Assembly: GCA_022826385.1 (NCBI GenBank) | Contig: JAJDUZ010000039.1 | Span: 1-39,313, forward strand | From: Silicimonas sp. | GTDB taxonomy: Bacteria > Pseudomonadota > Alphaproteobacteria > Rhodobacterales > Rhodobacteraceae | Length of the DNA: 39,313 nt | Direction: 5' to 3' | Shown here: in pieces, positions 1-6,445 of the stretch | Numbering within the stretch: the first letter of the stretch is position 1 | Layout of the letters: the number at the start of each line of letters is the position of its first letter | Made by a program: the position numbers and the translations under genes | The notes under the pieces: model-generated | What the model was told of the DNA's origin: nothing | Database searches by the model: none | What the model saw: the letters and a program-made list of their open reading frames with translations, nothing else

Positions 1-795
1 ACCGCCGCCGAGCGGCTTGGGATCACGATGGAAAGTGTCGCGCCTGGCGTCACCAGTCACCCCGTGACGCTCACCGGGCCAAGTGCCGCGCAGCGCTCGC
101 GGGGCGAGGCCGCCACGGATTCGGCCTGGACCATTGGCGTCACTGAAATCAAGCCAAAGCGAAACACCGTTAAGCTGACGTTCAGCACCGAGGATGAGGC
201 GCGGATTCCGGGGCTTGAGGCGGCGCTTACGCGCGACATGCAGATGGCGGTTCGTGAAGGCATCGACCGTGCGATCTTCGTGGGCGACACGGGATCAAGC
301 GGCAACGCAGCCGATATTACCGGCCTCACGACCGTTGCCGGTATCACCGAAAAGACCATCACCCAGACCAACAAGGTGAAGCCCGCCGAGACGTTGGCCG
401 CGTTCTCGTCGCTTGTGGACGGCATTCACGCCGCCGGGTTCGGCGATCTTCGCGTTGTCTCTTCGGTCGGCGCGTGGCGGCTCTGGGAAAACACCATCGC
501 CAACAGCGCTGCCGAGAACCAGACGCTGGCCGGGTACTTGCGGGCGGCGGGTCTCAACTGGTCGAGCCGGGGCGAAATCGAGGCGGCAACCGGCAACGGA
601 AAATTCGGGGCGCTTGTGGGTCTTGCCCGCGGCCTTGAAGGCGCGTCGGCCTGTCCGGTCTGGTCGAGCGCAGAACTTATCCGGGACATTTACAGCGGCG
701 CGGGCAAGGGCGAGGTCATTCTCAACCTGTCCTATCTCTGGAATTTCGAGTTAATCCGAAAGTCGAATTTTGCCCGCATCAAGTTTGTCACCTGA
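1..795 (+). CDS. HK97-type phage major capsid protein (N-terminus outside window)
   Basis: The frame is open from base 1 and ends at a TGA at 793-795, so about 264 C-terminal residues are seen and the start lies upstream. The ATG at 28 is probably internal. The protein has the feel of the HK97 major capsid fold: a region before position 110 rich in Thr/Val strands, the helical segment PGLEAALTRDMQMAVREGID (the spine-helix region), repeated Gly/Ala loops, and a C-terminal strand ending in FARIKFVT. In the family this protein assembles the icosahedral shell after cleavage of an N-terminal scaffold by the protease, which is encoded next. It overlaps the longest possible reading of the protease gene by 26 bases. 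Assignment rests on both the sequence and its neighbours. Confidence 0.75.
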   Translation, partial: TAAERLGITMESVAPGVTSHPVTLTGPSAAQRSRGEAATDSAWTIGVTEIKPKRNTVKLTFSTEDEARIPGLEAALTRDMQMAVREGIDRAIFVGDTGSSGNAADITGLTTVAGITEKTITQTNKVKPAETLAAFSSLVDGIHAAGFGDLRVVSSVGAWRLWENTIANSAAENQTLAGYLRAAGLNWSSRGEIEAATGNGKFGALVGLARGLEGASACPVWSSAELIRDIYSGAGKGEVILNLSYLWNFELIRKSNFARIKFVT

Positions 796-799
796 TCTG

Positions 800-1285
800 A
801 TGGAACCGGAACGCAGATACGCGGAGTTCCGTGCGGAAAACGGCGTGCTGAAAGGCACCGTCGTTGACTACGCGGACTGCGCAAAATTCGGCAGCTTCAC
901 GGAGCGGTTTTTGCCGGGGTCTATCCGGGTCGATGATCCAATCCTGAATCTGCAACATGATCGGGGAAAGCCGGTGGCACGGGTCGGCGCGGGGCTTGTG
1001 ATCGAGGACGGCCCGCAGCGCATGGCGATGCAAGCCACTCTTCCGGATACCGTCTACGGACGGGAAGCCCGTGAACTGGTTTCTGCGGGGATACTGCGCG
1101 GCATCAGCATTGAATTCCGGGCGATCAAGGAAAAATGGGATGGCCAGCAGCGCACAATAACGGAAGCCGTCATGACGGGCATCGGATTGGTGGACAAGCC
1201 CGCCTATGGCCGCTCGGAGATCGAGGCGCGGCTTGCCGACATGCAGGGACGACCGCGCTTGCCGCGCCGTCGCGTGTGGCTCTGA
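800..1285 (+). CDS. HK97-family prohead (head maturation) protease
   Basis: About 161 residues from ATG 800. TTG codons at 770 and 785 would give slightly longer forms overlapping the capsid gene. The motif FGSFTERFLPGSI near the N-terminus, then LNLQHDRGKPVARVG and the segment GILRGISIEFRAI followed by VDKPAYGRSEIEAR, are typical of the HK97 prohead protease family (peptidase U35/S78). The His of LQHD and the Ser of GISIEF are the likely catalytic pair. It would cleave the capsid scaffold during head maturation. The gene follows the capsid gene and abuts the portal gene with no gap. Canonical phages place the protease between portal and capsid in the opposite order, so the arrangement is notable. 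The length is slightly short for the family but the core is complete. Confidence 0.85.
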   Translation: MEPERRYAEFRAENGVLKGTVVDYADCAKFGSFTERFLPGSIRVDDPILNLQHDRGKPVARVGAGLVIEDGPQRMAMQATLPDTVYGREARELVSAGILRGISIEFRAIKEKWDGQQRTITEAVMTGIGLVDKPAYGRSEIEARLADMQGRPRLPRRRVWL

Positions 1286-2281
1286 ATGTGGCCCTTCCAG
1301 TCACGGGCGGCGAGACGCACGGATACGGGCTTCGAGGTCTCCAACCTGCGCATGGCGGAGGACGCGGCACACGGCGACACGACTGTTGACGCAACGCTTA
1401 CGGCGACTGTGGCCTTGTGCGTGAACGCTTGGGTCAAAGCCTTCGCGCTTGCGCAGGTCGAGGGCCGCGCTGCGGACCAGGTGCGCCCAGTCCTGCCTTG
1501 GGTGGTTGCCCGGATTGCGTTGCAGGGGGAGGCCGTGCTTTTGATCGACGGCGGGGAATTGCTGCCGACGCGCTCCGTCACCCTCACGGGCGGGGCATCC
1601 GAAGCCAGCCGGACATACCGATTGCAGACCCTGGGGCCGACGCTCACGGAACACATGGTGCGCCCTGCGTCGGGTGTGTGCCACTGCTGGCTGGTCCCTG
1701 ATCCCGAAATGCCCTGGCGCGGGGTGTCACCCTTGCGGCAATCCGGCGTGACGGTCGAGGCGCTGGCGCGGGTGGATCGGCAGATCGATCTGGCGATGCG
1801 GATGATCCCCCGGCATCTGATCGCCAGTGACGGCGGCTTGACCGACGAGCAATCAAGATCGCTCGGCAGGGCGCTCCTGCGCGGTCTCAAGGACGGTGTG
1901 CCCGCAATCCTTGGCTTGAAAAGCAAATTGACGCATCTGGGGAGCCTTGGGCCGGACCTGCCCGCGTCGGGCATTCAGGTGCGCACGCGGCTGGGGGACG
2001 AGGTGATGGCGGCCTACGGCATCGCTCCAGCCTTGCTGTCCACCACAAGCGGCCCTGCGGCAATGCGAGAGGCGCAACGGGCGCTTCTCACAAGCACCCT
2101 TGAGCCGCTGGCGTCGAGCCTCAGCCAGGAATTCTCGCTCAAGCTGGGAATGGACACCGTTATCAGCCTGGAGGCGCTGCACCGCACCGACTGGCCCATG
2201 ACGGCCCGGGCGATCAAGTCACTGACAGATGCCGGAATGTCCCTCGCGGACGCAACGGCGCTTGTCGCGCCGAAAGGATAG
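1286..2281 (+). CDS. Phage portal protein (HK97-like)
   Basis: 331 residues starting at an ATG immediately after the protease stop. The C-terminal half is characteristic of phage portals: a helical stretch with RQIDLAMRMIPRHLIASDG, the loop DEVMAAYGIAPALLSTTSGP, then EAQRALLTSTLEPLASSLSQ and a final segment ending in LADATALVAPKG. Portal proteins form the dodecameric ring at one head vertex through which DNA enters and exits and to which connectors dock. The usual family length is about 380-430 residues, so this copy is short, mostly at the N-terminus and clip region. No frameshift is obvious. A terminal Met-Trp-Pro-Phe start fits portals, which often open with a short W/F-rich stretch. Confidence 0.8.
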   Translation: MWPFQSRAARRTDTGFEVSNLRMAEDAAHGDTTVDATLTATVALCVNAWVKAFALAQVEGRAADQVRPVLPWVVARIALQGEAVLLIDGGELLPTRSVTLTGGASEASRTYRLQTLGPTLTEHMVRPASGVCHCWLVPDPEMPWRGVSPLRQSGVTVEALARVDRQIDLAMRMIPRHLIASDGGLTDEQSRSLGRALLRGLKDGVPAILGLKSKLTHLGSLGPDLPASGIQVRTRLGDEVMAAYGIAPALLSTTSGPAAMREAQRALLTSTLEPLASSLSQEFSLKLGMDTVISLEALHRTDWPMTARAIKSLTDAGMSLADATALVAPKG

Positions 2282-2285
2282 GATC

Positions 2286-2969
2286 ATGGCAACAATCATC
2301 CAGTTCGCCATAGACGCTCCGGCCTGGCCGGACGACGATGAACGGCGCGAGCAAACTTTGCTCACGCTTGCGCAACTGCGCGAAGACCTCCGCATTCCGT
2401 TCGGTGACACCGGGCATGACGAATTGATTGCCGATCTTGCCGCCGAAGCGCTTTCCACAGTAAGCGCCGATCTGAACATTCCCGCACTGCCGGAAGCGGG
2501 CCTGGTGCGTGTTTGTGTGCCGAGCCAAACAACCGTCCTGACCATCCCCGGCGATGGCGACCAGTTCGCGCTTGAGGCCACCGCCGTGCGCTGGGCTGAC
2601 GATGGCGCACCGGACGGGGCACCCTTGACGGCGGCGGTCGCGTGGCCGGGGGAGAGCGGCATACCGCAAACCTCGGTGCTGACGCCCGACACGGACCCGC
2701 CGTTGATCGCTGGCAACATCGCCGTGAACCCGCCTTCGGACGGATGGCCAGCCTTGCAGCTGGGGCTGGTCTACAGGCGCGGCTTGCTGCAAACGGACGC
2801 GCGGCTTAAGGCGCTTCGGGCGCTGACCACGATGCGGACGCGCAACTTCTATGACGGCATTGCGGCAGTTCCGAGCATCGAGCGTTCCGCCTTTGAGCGC
2901 ATCGCCGCGCCGATCCGCAACATGGCAGCGCTGCCGGACGGCTACACGCCCCTGGGGCTGGCACCGTGA
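2286..2969 (+). CDS. Phage head-tail connector protein (gp6-like)
   Basis: 227 residues from ATG 2286, which has a purine-rich AAAGGA just upstream and begins four bases after the portal stop. An earlier in-frame ATG at 2229 lies inside the portal gene and is less likely. The N-terminal part (LAQLREDLRIPFGDTGHDELIADLAAEAL, quoted here only as a helical region around residues 27-55) matches the helix-rich start of gp6/gp8-type connectors. The C-terminal part WPALQLGLVYRRGLL followed by RLKALRALTTMRTRNFYDG fits the end of that family. Connectors bind below the portal ring and close the packaged head. Position right after the portal supports the call. The middle, rich in Pro and Ala, is the least diagnostic part. 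Confidence 0.7.
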   Translation: MATIIQFAIDAPAWPDDDERREQTLLTLAQLREDLRIPFGDTGHDELIADLAAEALSTVSADLNIPALPEAGLVRVCVPSQTTVLTIPGDGDQFALEATAVRWADDGAPDGAPLTAAVAWPGESGIPQTSVLTPDTDPPLIAGNIAVNPPSDGWPALQLGLVYRRGLLQTDARLKALRALTTMRTRNFYDGIAAVPSIERSAFERIAAPIRNMAALPDGYTPLGLAP

Positions 2970-3056
2970 GCCGCCAAATCGGCAGCGCTTCCGATTTCCG
3001 CACGGGTGGAGATCGGCGAGCGCACCGTAGAAGGCGTGAAGTTCCGCAAAGTATGA
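2966..3056 (+). pseudogene. Possible frameshifted fragment of the next head gene
   Basis: A GTG at 2966 overlaps the connector stop and would start a protein MSRQIGSASDFRT. A +1 shift at the G run near 3005-3007 continues into VEIGERTVEGVKFRKV and then a TGA at 3054-3056. The spliced reading looks more protein-like than either frame alone, and a head-tail adaptor gene would be expected here. The evidence is thin: short length, no recognised motif, and no downstream continuation. It may mark where the head module was cut. Confidence 0.3.
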
Positions 3057-3136
3057 CGACACTGAACCGTCACACTATCGCCGTTAAACGAGCTGACTGC
3101 GTAATTAGGGGAATTATATACCAAAGTAACAATTGA

Positions 3137-3481
3137 TTAAATGACCAATGCTAATTTGGCAAGCAGTTGTCCACAAACTTCTTGTTGAGATGTGAAAGCG
3201 ACACTCGTGTTCAGCATGTTAGAAATATCTTGTCTTGCTTTTACCAGCATTGCATTTGTCGCACCAAGAGAACGGGCAGTCACGATTTCTTTATCGTGAA
3301 GTTTGCGCAATTCCCTAATATCACCAAAACCACCGACAAAACCACCGCATGATCTCATCGCGTACTCTATACCAGCAACCCTCCTAGATGCGGCTTCAGC
3401 GGGGTCGGCTGGCGGTGCAACACAACCGACTAACAATACAAACAAACTGCACCCAGAAAAAATGCATCTCAAACCACTCAT
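3137..3481 (-). CDS. Small lipoprotein of unknown function
   Basis: 114 residues. The N-terminus has a short hydrophobic segment ending in LFVLLVGC, a good lipobox, so the mature protein would start at Cys20 with a lipid anchor. The rest is a compact, mainly helical domain with three further Cys residues. The gene starts at ATG 3481 and overlaps the end of the upstream coiled-coil gene by four bases (ATGA), which implies translational coupling. It lies in the AT-richer stretch between the phage head genes and the tRNA, on the opposite strand to the head genes, which is typical of accessory genes of integrated elements. I do not recognise the family. A spanin-like or lysogenic-conversion role is conceivable but not shown. 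Confidence 0.65.
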   Translation of the reverse strand: MSGLRCIFSGCSLFVLLVGCVAPPADPAEAASRRVAGIEYAMRSCGGFVGGFGDIRELRKLHDKEIVTARSLGATNAMLVKARQDISNMLNTSVAFTSQQEVCGQLLAKLALVI

Positions 3482-3732
3482 GAACTACCTCCGAACTCTG
3501 ACATCAGTTTCCCGATCTTCTTTTGCTGTTCAGCGAACTGCGCCTGCATGTTCTCATTGGTTGTGTCGATTTTGTCATTCACTTCCGTGCGCAGTGCCAC
3601 GACTTCCGTGCGCAGTGCCTTGACTTCCGTGGTCAGTGGATTGACCGCGCCTTCAACTGCTTCGCCGAACACCTTCCGCATTGCATTTGCCAGAAGGTCA
3701 ACACTGCCGTTCAGGTTCGAGTTTGCAGACAT
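3478..3732 (-). CDS. Small coiled-coil protein of unknown function
   Basis: 84 residues with a GGGAG ribosome-binding site about ten bases before ATG 3732. The centre is a heptad-patterned helix, with ALRTEVV and ALRTEVN in succession; at the DNA level this is a 21-base tandem repeat. The N-terminal third holds an amphipathic helix (DLLANAMRKVFGEAVEG). No signal peptide or membrane segment is seen, so the product should be cytoplasmic unless the partner lipoprotein draws it to a membrane. It is coupled by an ATGA overlap to the lipoprotein gene downstream. I do not recognise the family. The pair is accessory cargo of the element by position and composition. Confidence 0.6.
   Translation of the reverse strand: MSANSNLNGSVDLLANAMRKVFGEAVEGAVNPLTTEVKALRTEVVALRTEVNDKIDTTNENMQAQFAEQQKKIGKLMSEFGGSS
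3580..3642. repeat. Three imperfect tandem copies of a 21-bp unit
   Basis: Units at 3580-3600, 3601-3621 and 3622-3642 share the core ACTTCCGTG..CAGTG. The first two are nearly identical and the third is diverged. Twenty-one bases equal seven codons, so each unit encodes one heptad of the coiled coil in the minus-strand gene. Confidence 0.8.
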
Positions 3733-3735
3733 TGA

Positions 3736-3976
3736 GTCATTCTCCCATTTACTATCATTCAGTGAGCATGGCGACGGCTACCCTGAAACGGGAACGAATC
3801 GCAATATCGATGTTTGCCACTGTCTTTTCCCTTTCGCGGGACGGCGCAACGCACCGTATCCCATGCGTTTCCCAATTAAGTGCAAGTGTCCCATGTCGCA
3901 AGGCGGGAATTTACGTGGGAACATATCTGGTGTTACTTTATAAGTGTCTGAAAAACAACGACTTTATTGGATATTG
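3736..3976. other. AT-richer region with no secure gene, between accessory genes and tRNA
   Basis: About 240 bases. It must hold the promoter of the minus-strand coiled-coil/lipoprotein pair. Two short minus-strand frames are open: 3778-3924 (48 codons from an ATG) and 3755-3820 (21 codons from a GTG preceded by AGGGA and closed by TGA TAG). Neither has a recognisable product. Integrase arm-binding sites or an attachment core would be expected here if the tRNA was the target, but I cannot identify them by eye. Confidence 0.4.
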
Positions 3977-4066
3977 TGGCGGAGAGACAGGGATTCGAAC
4001 CCTGGGTAGGCTTGCACCCACAACGGTTTTCGAGACCGCCCCGTTCGACCACTCCGGCACCTCTCC
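3977..4066 (-). tRNA. tRNA-Ser (anticodon CGA)
   Basis: The reverse complement folds as a class II tRNA. The acceptor 5' strand GGAGAGG (4066-4060) pairs with TCTCTCC, followed by discriminator G and an encoded CCA at 3979-3977. The anticodon loop reads CTCGAAA, giving anticodon CGA for codon UCG. A long variable arm (GTGGGTGCAAGCCTAC region) and a T arm with GGTTCGAATCC are present. A long variable arm is the serine hallmark. The 3' end of the gene faces the phage-derived region, so it is a plausible integration site. Confidence 0.95.
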
Positions 4067-4193
4067 GCGGGGGTCTGGGAGCGCGGGATACGTCAGGTCC
4101 CGGCTTGGCGCAAGGGATTTTTCTTGGCCTGTCACCGGGGCGTGCTTTGAATTCACGCGCGGCTCTCTTAGGTAGGGGGCAGGAGGGTCACTC

Positions 4194-5003
4194 ATGCTTC
4201 GCTGGATTGTTCTGATTGTCTGTCTGCCGTTCGCCTCTCTGGCGGCAAGCCCGTCCGAGTTGGAGCGTTTGCACGAGGCGCTTTCAACCGACGAATTGAT
4301 GGAAATCCTGTCCGAGGAGGGGATCGATCAGGCCGAAGACCTGCGGGCCGAGATGTTTCCCGGGCGCGGCGGCGTCGGCTGGTTGGCCACGACCCGCCAG
4401 ATATACGCACCCGAAAGATTGTCCCAATTGTTCCGCGCCGCCTTCGACGCGTCTTTGGCCGATGCGGATGTCGCCCCGCTGCTTGAGTTCTATGATGGAG
4501 AGACCGGCGCGCTGGTGTCGTCGCTGGAACTTGATGCGCGGCGCGCGATCCAGTCGGAAACGGTCGAGGCCGCCGCGCGCGCAGCCTATGACGAGATTGC
4601 AGGCACGGGAACCGAGCGCGAGCTGCTTTTGAACCGGTTTGCCGACCTCAACGATCTGATCGATCGGAACGTGGCCGGCGCCCTGAACGCCAACCTGTCC
4701 TTTTACCGAGGGCTGGCAACGGGCGATGCGTTCGACATGACCGAAGACCAGATGATTCAGGATGTCTGGGGGCAGGAAGCCGAGATTCGCGAGGAAACGA
4801 CGGGTTGGGTTTTCGGCTATATGACCTTTGCTTATGACACCCTGACCGACGCGCAGTTGCAGGAATATGTCGATGTGACCGCGACGGAGGCGGGGCGTGA
4901 TCTGAACCGGGCGCTTTTTGCCGGGTTCGATGCGGTGTTCGGTGATGTCTCGTTCGAACTGGGCGCGGCCACAGGGCTGTTCTCGCTCGGCGACGAACTC
5001 TGA
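4194..5003 (+). CDS. Secreted DUF2059-type protein
   Basis: 269 residues. Residues 1-18 form a signal peptide (hydrophobic MLRWIVLIVCLPFASLAA), so the product is exported to the periplasm. The mature part is almost entirely helical and acidic. A segment around residues 85-145 (LEFYDGETGALVSSLELDAR) and a later one (MTFAYDTLTDAQLQEYVD) match the pattern of DUF2059 proteins, in which a helical bundle includes an F-x-S/D-x-x-G-x-x-h motif. No enzyme activity is known for the family. The gene is separated from the tRNA by about 125 bases and is convergent with the next gene; a shared hairpin separates the two stops. Confidence 0.7.
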   Translation: MLRWIVLIVCLPFASLAASPSELERLHEALSTDELMEILSEEGIDQAEDLRAEMFPGRGGVGWLATTRQIYAPERLSQLFRAAFDASLADADVAPLLEFYDGETGALVSSLELDARRAIQSETVEAAARAAYDEIAGTGTERELLLNRFADLNDLIDRNVAGALNANLSFYRGLATGDAFDMTEDQMIQDVWGQEAEIREETTGWVFGYMTFAYDTLTDAQLQEYVDVTATEAGRDLNRALFAGFDAVFGDVSFELGAATGLFSLGDEL

Positions 5004-5016
5004 GCACGGCCGACAT

Positions 5017-5048
5017 AAAAAAACGGGCGCTGGATCAACCAACGCCCG
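5017..5048 (-). terminator. Intrinsic terminator of the minus-strand gene 5070-5408
   Basis: Read on the minus strand: arm CGGGCGTTGG (5048-5039), a five-base loop, arm CCAGCGCCCG (5033-5024), then seven T residues. One pair in the ten-base stem is a mismatch. On the plus strand there is no T run after the stem, so it mainly serves the minus-strand gene. Confidence 0.8.
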
Positions 5049-5069
5049 CTCTCAGGTGATTTGGAGGGA

Positions 5070-5408
5070 TTATCCGTTGCGCGCCGCCAGCACACGGGCG
5101 ATGCCGTTGCTGTCGTCGTCGCTGCCCCACTCGTCGTCTGCCGTCGGACGCGACTTGATCGCGCGCGGCTGCTGAGGCGTGCTCGTCGCCGTCACTTCGG
5201 GTGCCGGTTTCGACACAACCTTAGGGGTCGATTTGCCATCGACCGGCTTGTCTTCACCGCCTTCATTGATCAGTGCTTCGCCGAACTCGATGAAGCTGTC
5301 GAGATCGCTGATAAGTTCCTTCAGCTCCTCAATCTCGGCTTCTTTCGTCTCGATGTCTTTTTTGTAACTGTCGCGACGCGATTGCGCCACCTTGATCGGG
5401 TCTGCCAT
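5070..5408 (-). CDS. Small coiled-coil protein of unknown function
   Basis: 112 residues. The first 48 residues are a charged helix with coiled-coil character (DIETKEAEIEELKELISDLD). The middle is a Pro/Thr/Lys-rich linker with no expected structure, and the C-terminus ends in a short helix (GIARVLAARNG). There is no signal peptide or membrane segment. A good AAGGAG site precedes ATG 5408. It is transcribed alone, divergently from rplU, and has its own intrinsic terminator. I do not recognise a family; the sequence looks like a lineage-restricted conserved protein. Confidence 0.7.
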   Translation of the reverse strand: MADPIKVAQSRRDSYKKDIETKEAEIEELKELISDLDSFIEFGEALINEGGEDKPVDGKSTPKVVSKPAPEVTATSTPQQPRAIKSRPTADDEWGSDDDSNGIARVLAARNG

Positions 5409-5438
5409 CTGTGTGCTCCTTAGGTCAGCCAGGCCTGT

Positions 5439-5469
5439 ATTACGTCCTTAAAATGAATGAAGACGTAAT
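5439..5469. promoter_or_regulatory. Perfect inverted repeat upstream of the minus-strand coiled-coil gene
   Basis: ATTACGTC at 5439-5446 and GACGTAAT at 5462-5469 are perfect inverted 8-mers with a 15-base spacer. They lie about 30-60 bases before ATG 5408, in the divergent gap with rplU. This could be an operator or a hairpin in the leader. No known regulator is recognised from the motif. Confidence 0.45.
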
Positions 5470-5601
5470 GAGTTAAGCGAAACCGGGGCGAGATTGCGGC
5501 GGTTCGATGTCAGGTTGCAGTTTTTGTATGACTTGCCCGGAACGGCAGTTTTCCGCCCGGAAATCCGGTGTTCTTGTGGGTATAATGCTGTGCCAAAGCC
5601 C

Positions 5602-5630
5602 TTGACTTGGGGATGCATTCTGTCGATAAG
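5602..5630 (+). promoter_or_regulatory. Probable sigma-70 promoter of rplU-rpmA
   Basis: TTGACT at 5602-5607, a 17-base spacer and GATAAG at 5625-5630. A second candidate is the perfect TATAAT at 5581-5586, which lacks a good -35 box. The gap 5409-5764 otherwise holds no gene I can support. It contains the inverted repeat at 5439-5469 and a hairpin (GGCGGG/CCCGCC, 5640-5656, then four T) near the start of the rplU leader. Confidence 0.5.
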
Positions 5631-5764
5631 CCGGGCTTTGGCGGGCAAGACCCGCCTTTTCATATTTGACGAACGTCCGAAAAGGGCGCGCTGTTCGAGG
5701 CGGCAAGATGCCGAAACACCGGGATGCCGGGGCCGGAGGACGCGGAAAAATGGAAGGAAAGCAA

Positions 5765-6439
5765 ATGTTTGCGGTTCTGAAGACCGGCGGCAAGCAGTAT
5801 CGGGTTCAGGCGGGCGATGTGCTCCGCGTCGAGAAACTCGCAGCCGACGCTGGCGAAAAAGTCCAGTTCAACGAGATTCTGATGGTGGGTTCCACTGTCG
5901 GCACCCCCCTTGTCGAAGGCGCGGCGGTGCAGGCGGACGTGATCGACCAGATCAAGGGCGAGAAGGTCATCCACTTCGTGCGCCGTCGCCGGAAGCATTC
6001 CTCGAAGCGCACCAAGGGCCATCGTCAGCAGCTGACGCTGCTCAAGGTCACCGAGATCCTTGAAAAGGGCGGGGACAAATCGGGCGTGAAGGCTGCCGTG
6101 GGCGCCGGTTCCGTGGCCGCAGTGGTTGCCGCAACGGCGAAGCCCGCCAAGAAGGCGGCTCCGAAGAAGGAAGAGGCTCCGAAAGCCGAAGCCAAGAAAG
6201 AAGCCCCGAAGAAGGCCGCCAAGGCCGAAGCCGGTGCGGACGATCTTAAGCTTTTGTCGGGTGTTGGTCCGGCGCTTGAGAAGAAATTGCATGAAAACGG
6301 TGTCACCTCGTTCGCGCAGATCGCGGCATGGGGCCCGGAAGAGATTGCCGACATGGACGAGAAGCTCTCGTTCAAAGGCCGGATTGAGCGCGACGGGTGG
6401 GTCGAACAGGCCACGACCCTCGCAGCCGAAAAGGAGTAA
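5765..6439 (+). CDS. rplU: 50S ribosomal protein L21 with C-terminal helix-hairpin-helix extension
   Basis: 224 residues from ATG 5765, chosen because a GGAAGGAAA site sits just before it and the protein then begins MFAVLKTGGKQYRV, the standard L21 start. Residues 1-101 are the complete L21 fold, including the RRRRKHSSKRTKGHRQQ basic loop that binds 23S rRNA. Normal L21 is about 103 residues. Here residues 105-157 form an Ala/Lys/Pro/Glu-rich linker and residues 158-215 form a helix-hairpin-helix-like domain with LLSGVGPALEKKLHENGV and later GWVEQA. This tail is known from Rhodobacterales L21 proteins. Its role is unclear; the domain type usually binds nucleic acid. rpmA follows after six bases, in the usual L21-L27 operon. 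Confidence 0.97.
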   Translation: MFAVLKTGGKQYRVQAGDVLRVEKLAADAGEKVQFNEILMVGSTVGTPLVEGAAVQADVIDQIKGEKVIHFVRRRRKHSSKRTKGHRQQLTLLKVTEILEKGGDKSGVKAAVGAGSVAAVVAATAKPAKKAAPKKEEAPKAEAKKEAPKKAAKAEAGADDLKLLSGVGPALEKKLHENGVTSFAQIAAWGPEEIADMDEKLSFKGRIERDGWVEQATTLAAEKE

Positions 6440-6445
6440 GACCCA

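Larger units (their letters stand above)
1..3976. mobile_element. Right-hand part of an integrated phage or phage-satellite element
   Basis: Four consecutive plus-strand genes encode an HK97-type head: capsid, protease, portal and head-tail connector. They run tightly packed from the window edge to about 2969. After them the sequence becomes clearly richer in A and T, carries a broken coding remnant and two small minus-strand genes, and stops at the 3' end of a tRNA-Ser gene. tRNA 3' ends are the classic target of tyrosine integrases, so the tRNA marks the probable host junction. No integrase, terminase or tail gene is visible; they would have to be to the left of the window or be missing. 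The element could be a decayed prophage or a capsid-forming satellite. The left boundary cannot be seen. Confidence 0.75.

Noticed and set aside
1..2969. Gene transfer agent (RcGTA-like) head cluster
   Set aside because: The gene transfer agent of Rhodobacterales runs portal, protease, capsid and then a long series of tail genes. Here the order is reversed and nothing tail-like follows.
3580..3642. CRISPR repeats
   Set aside because: The 21-bp units are contiguous with no spacers and are in frame within a coding sequence.
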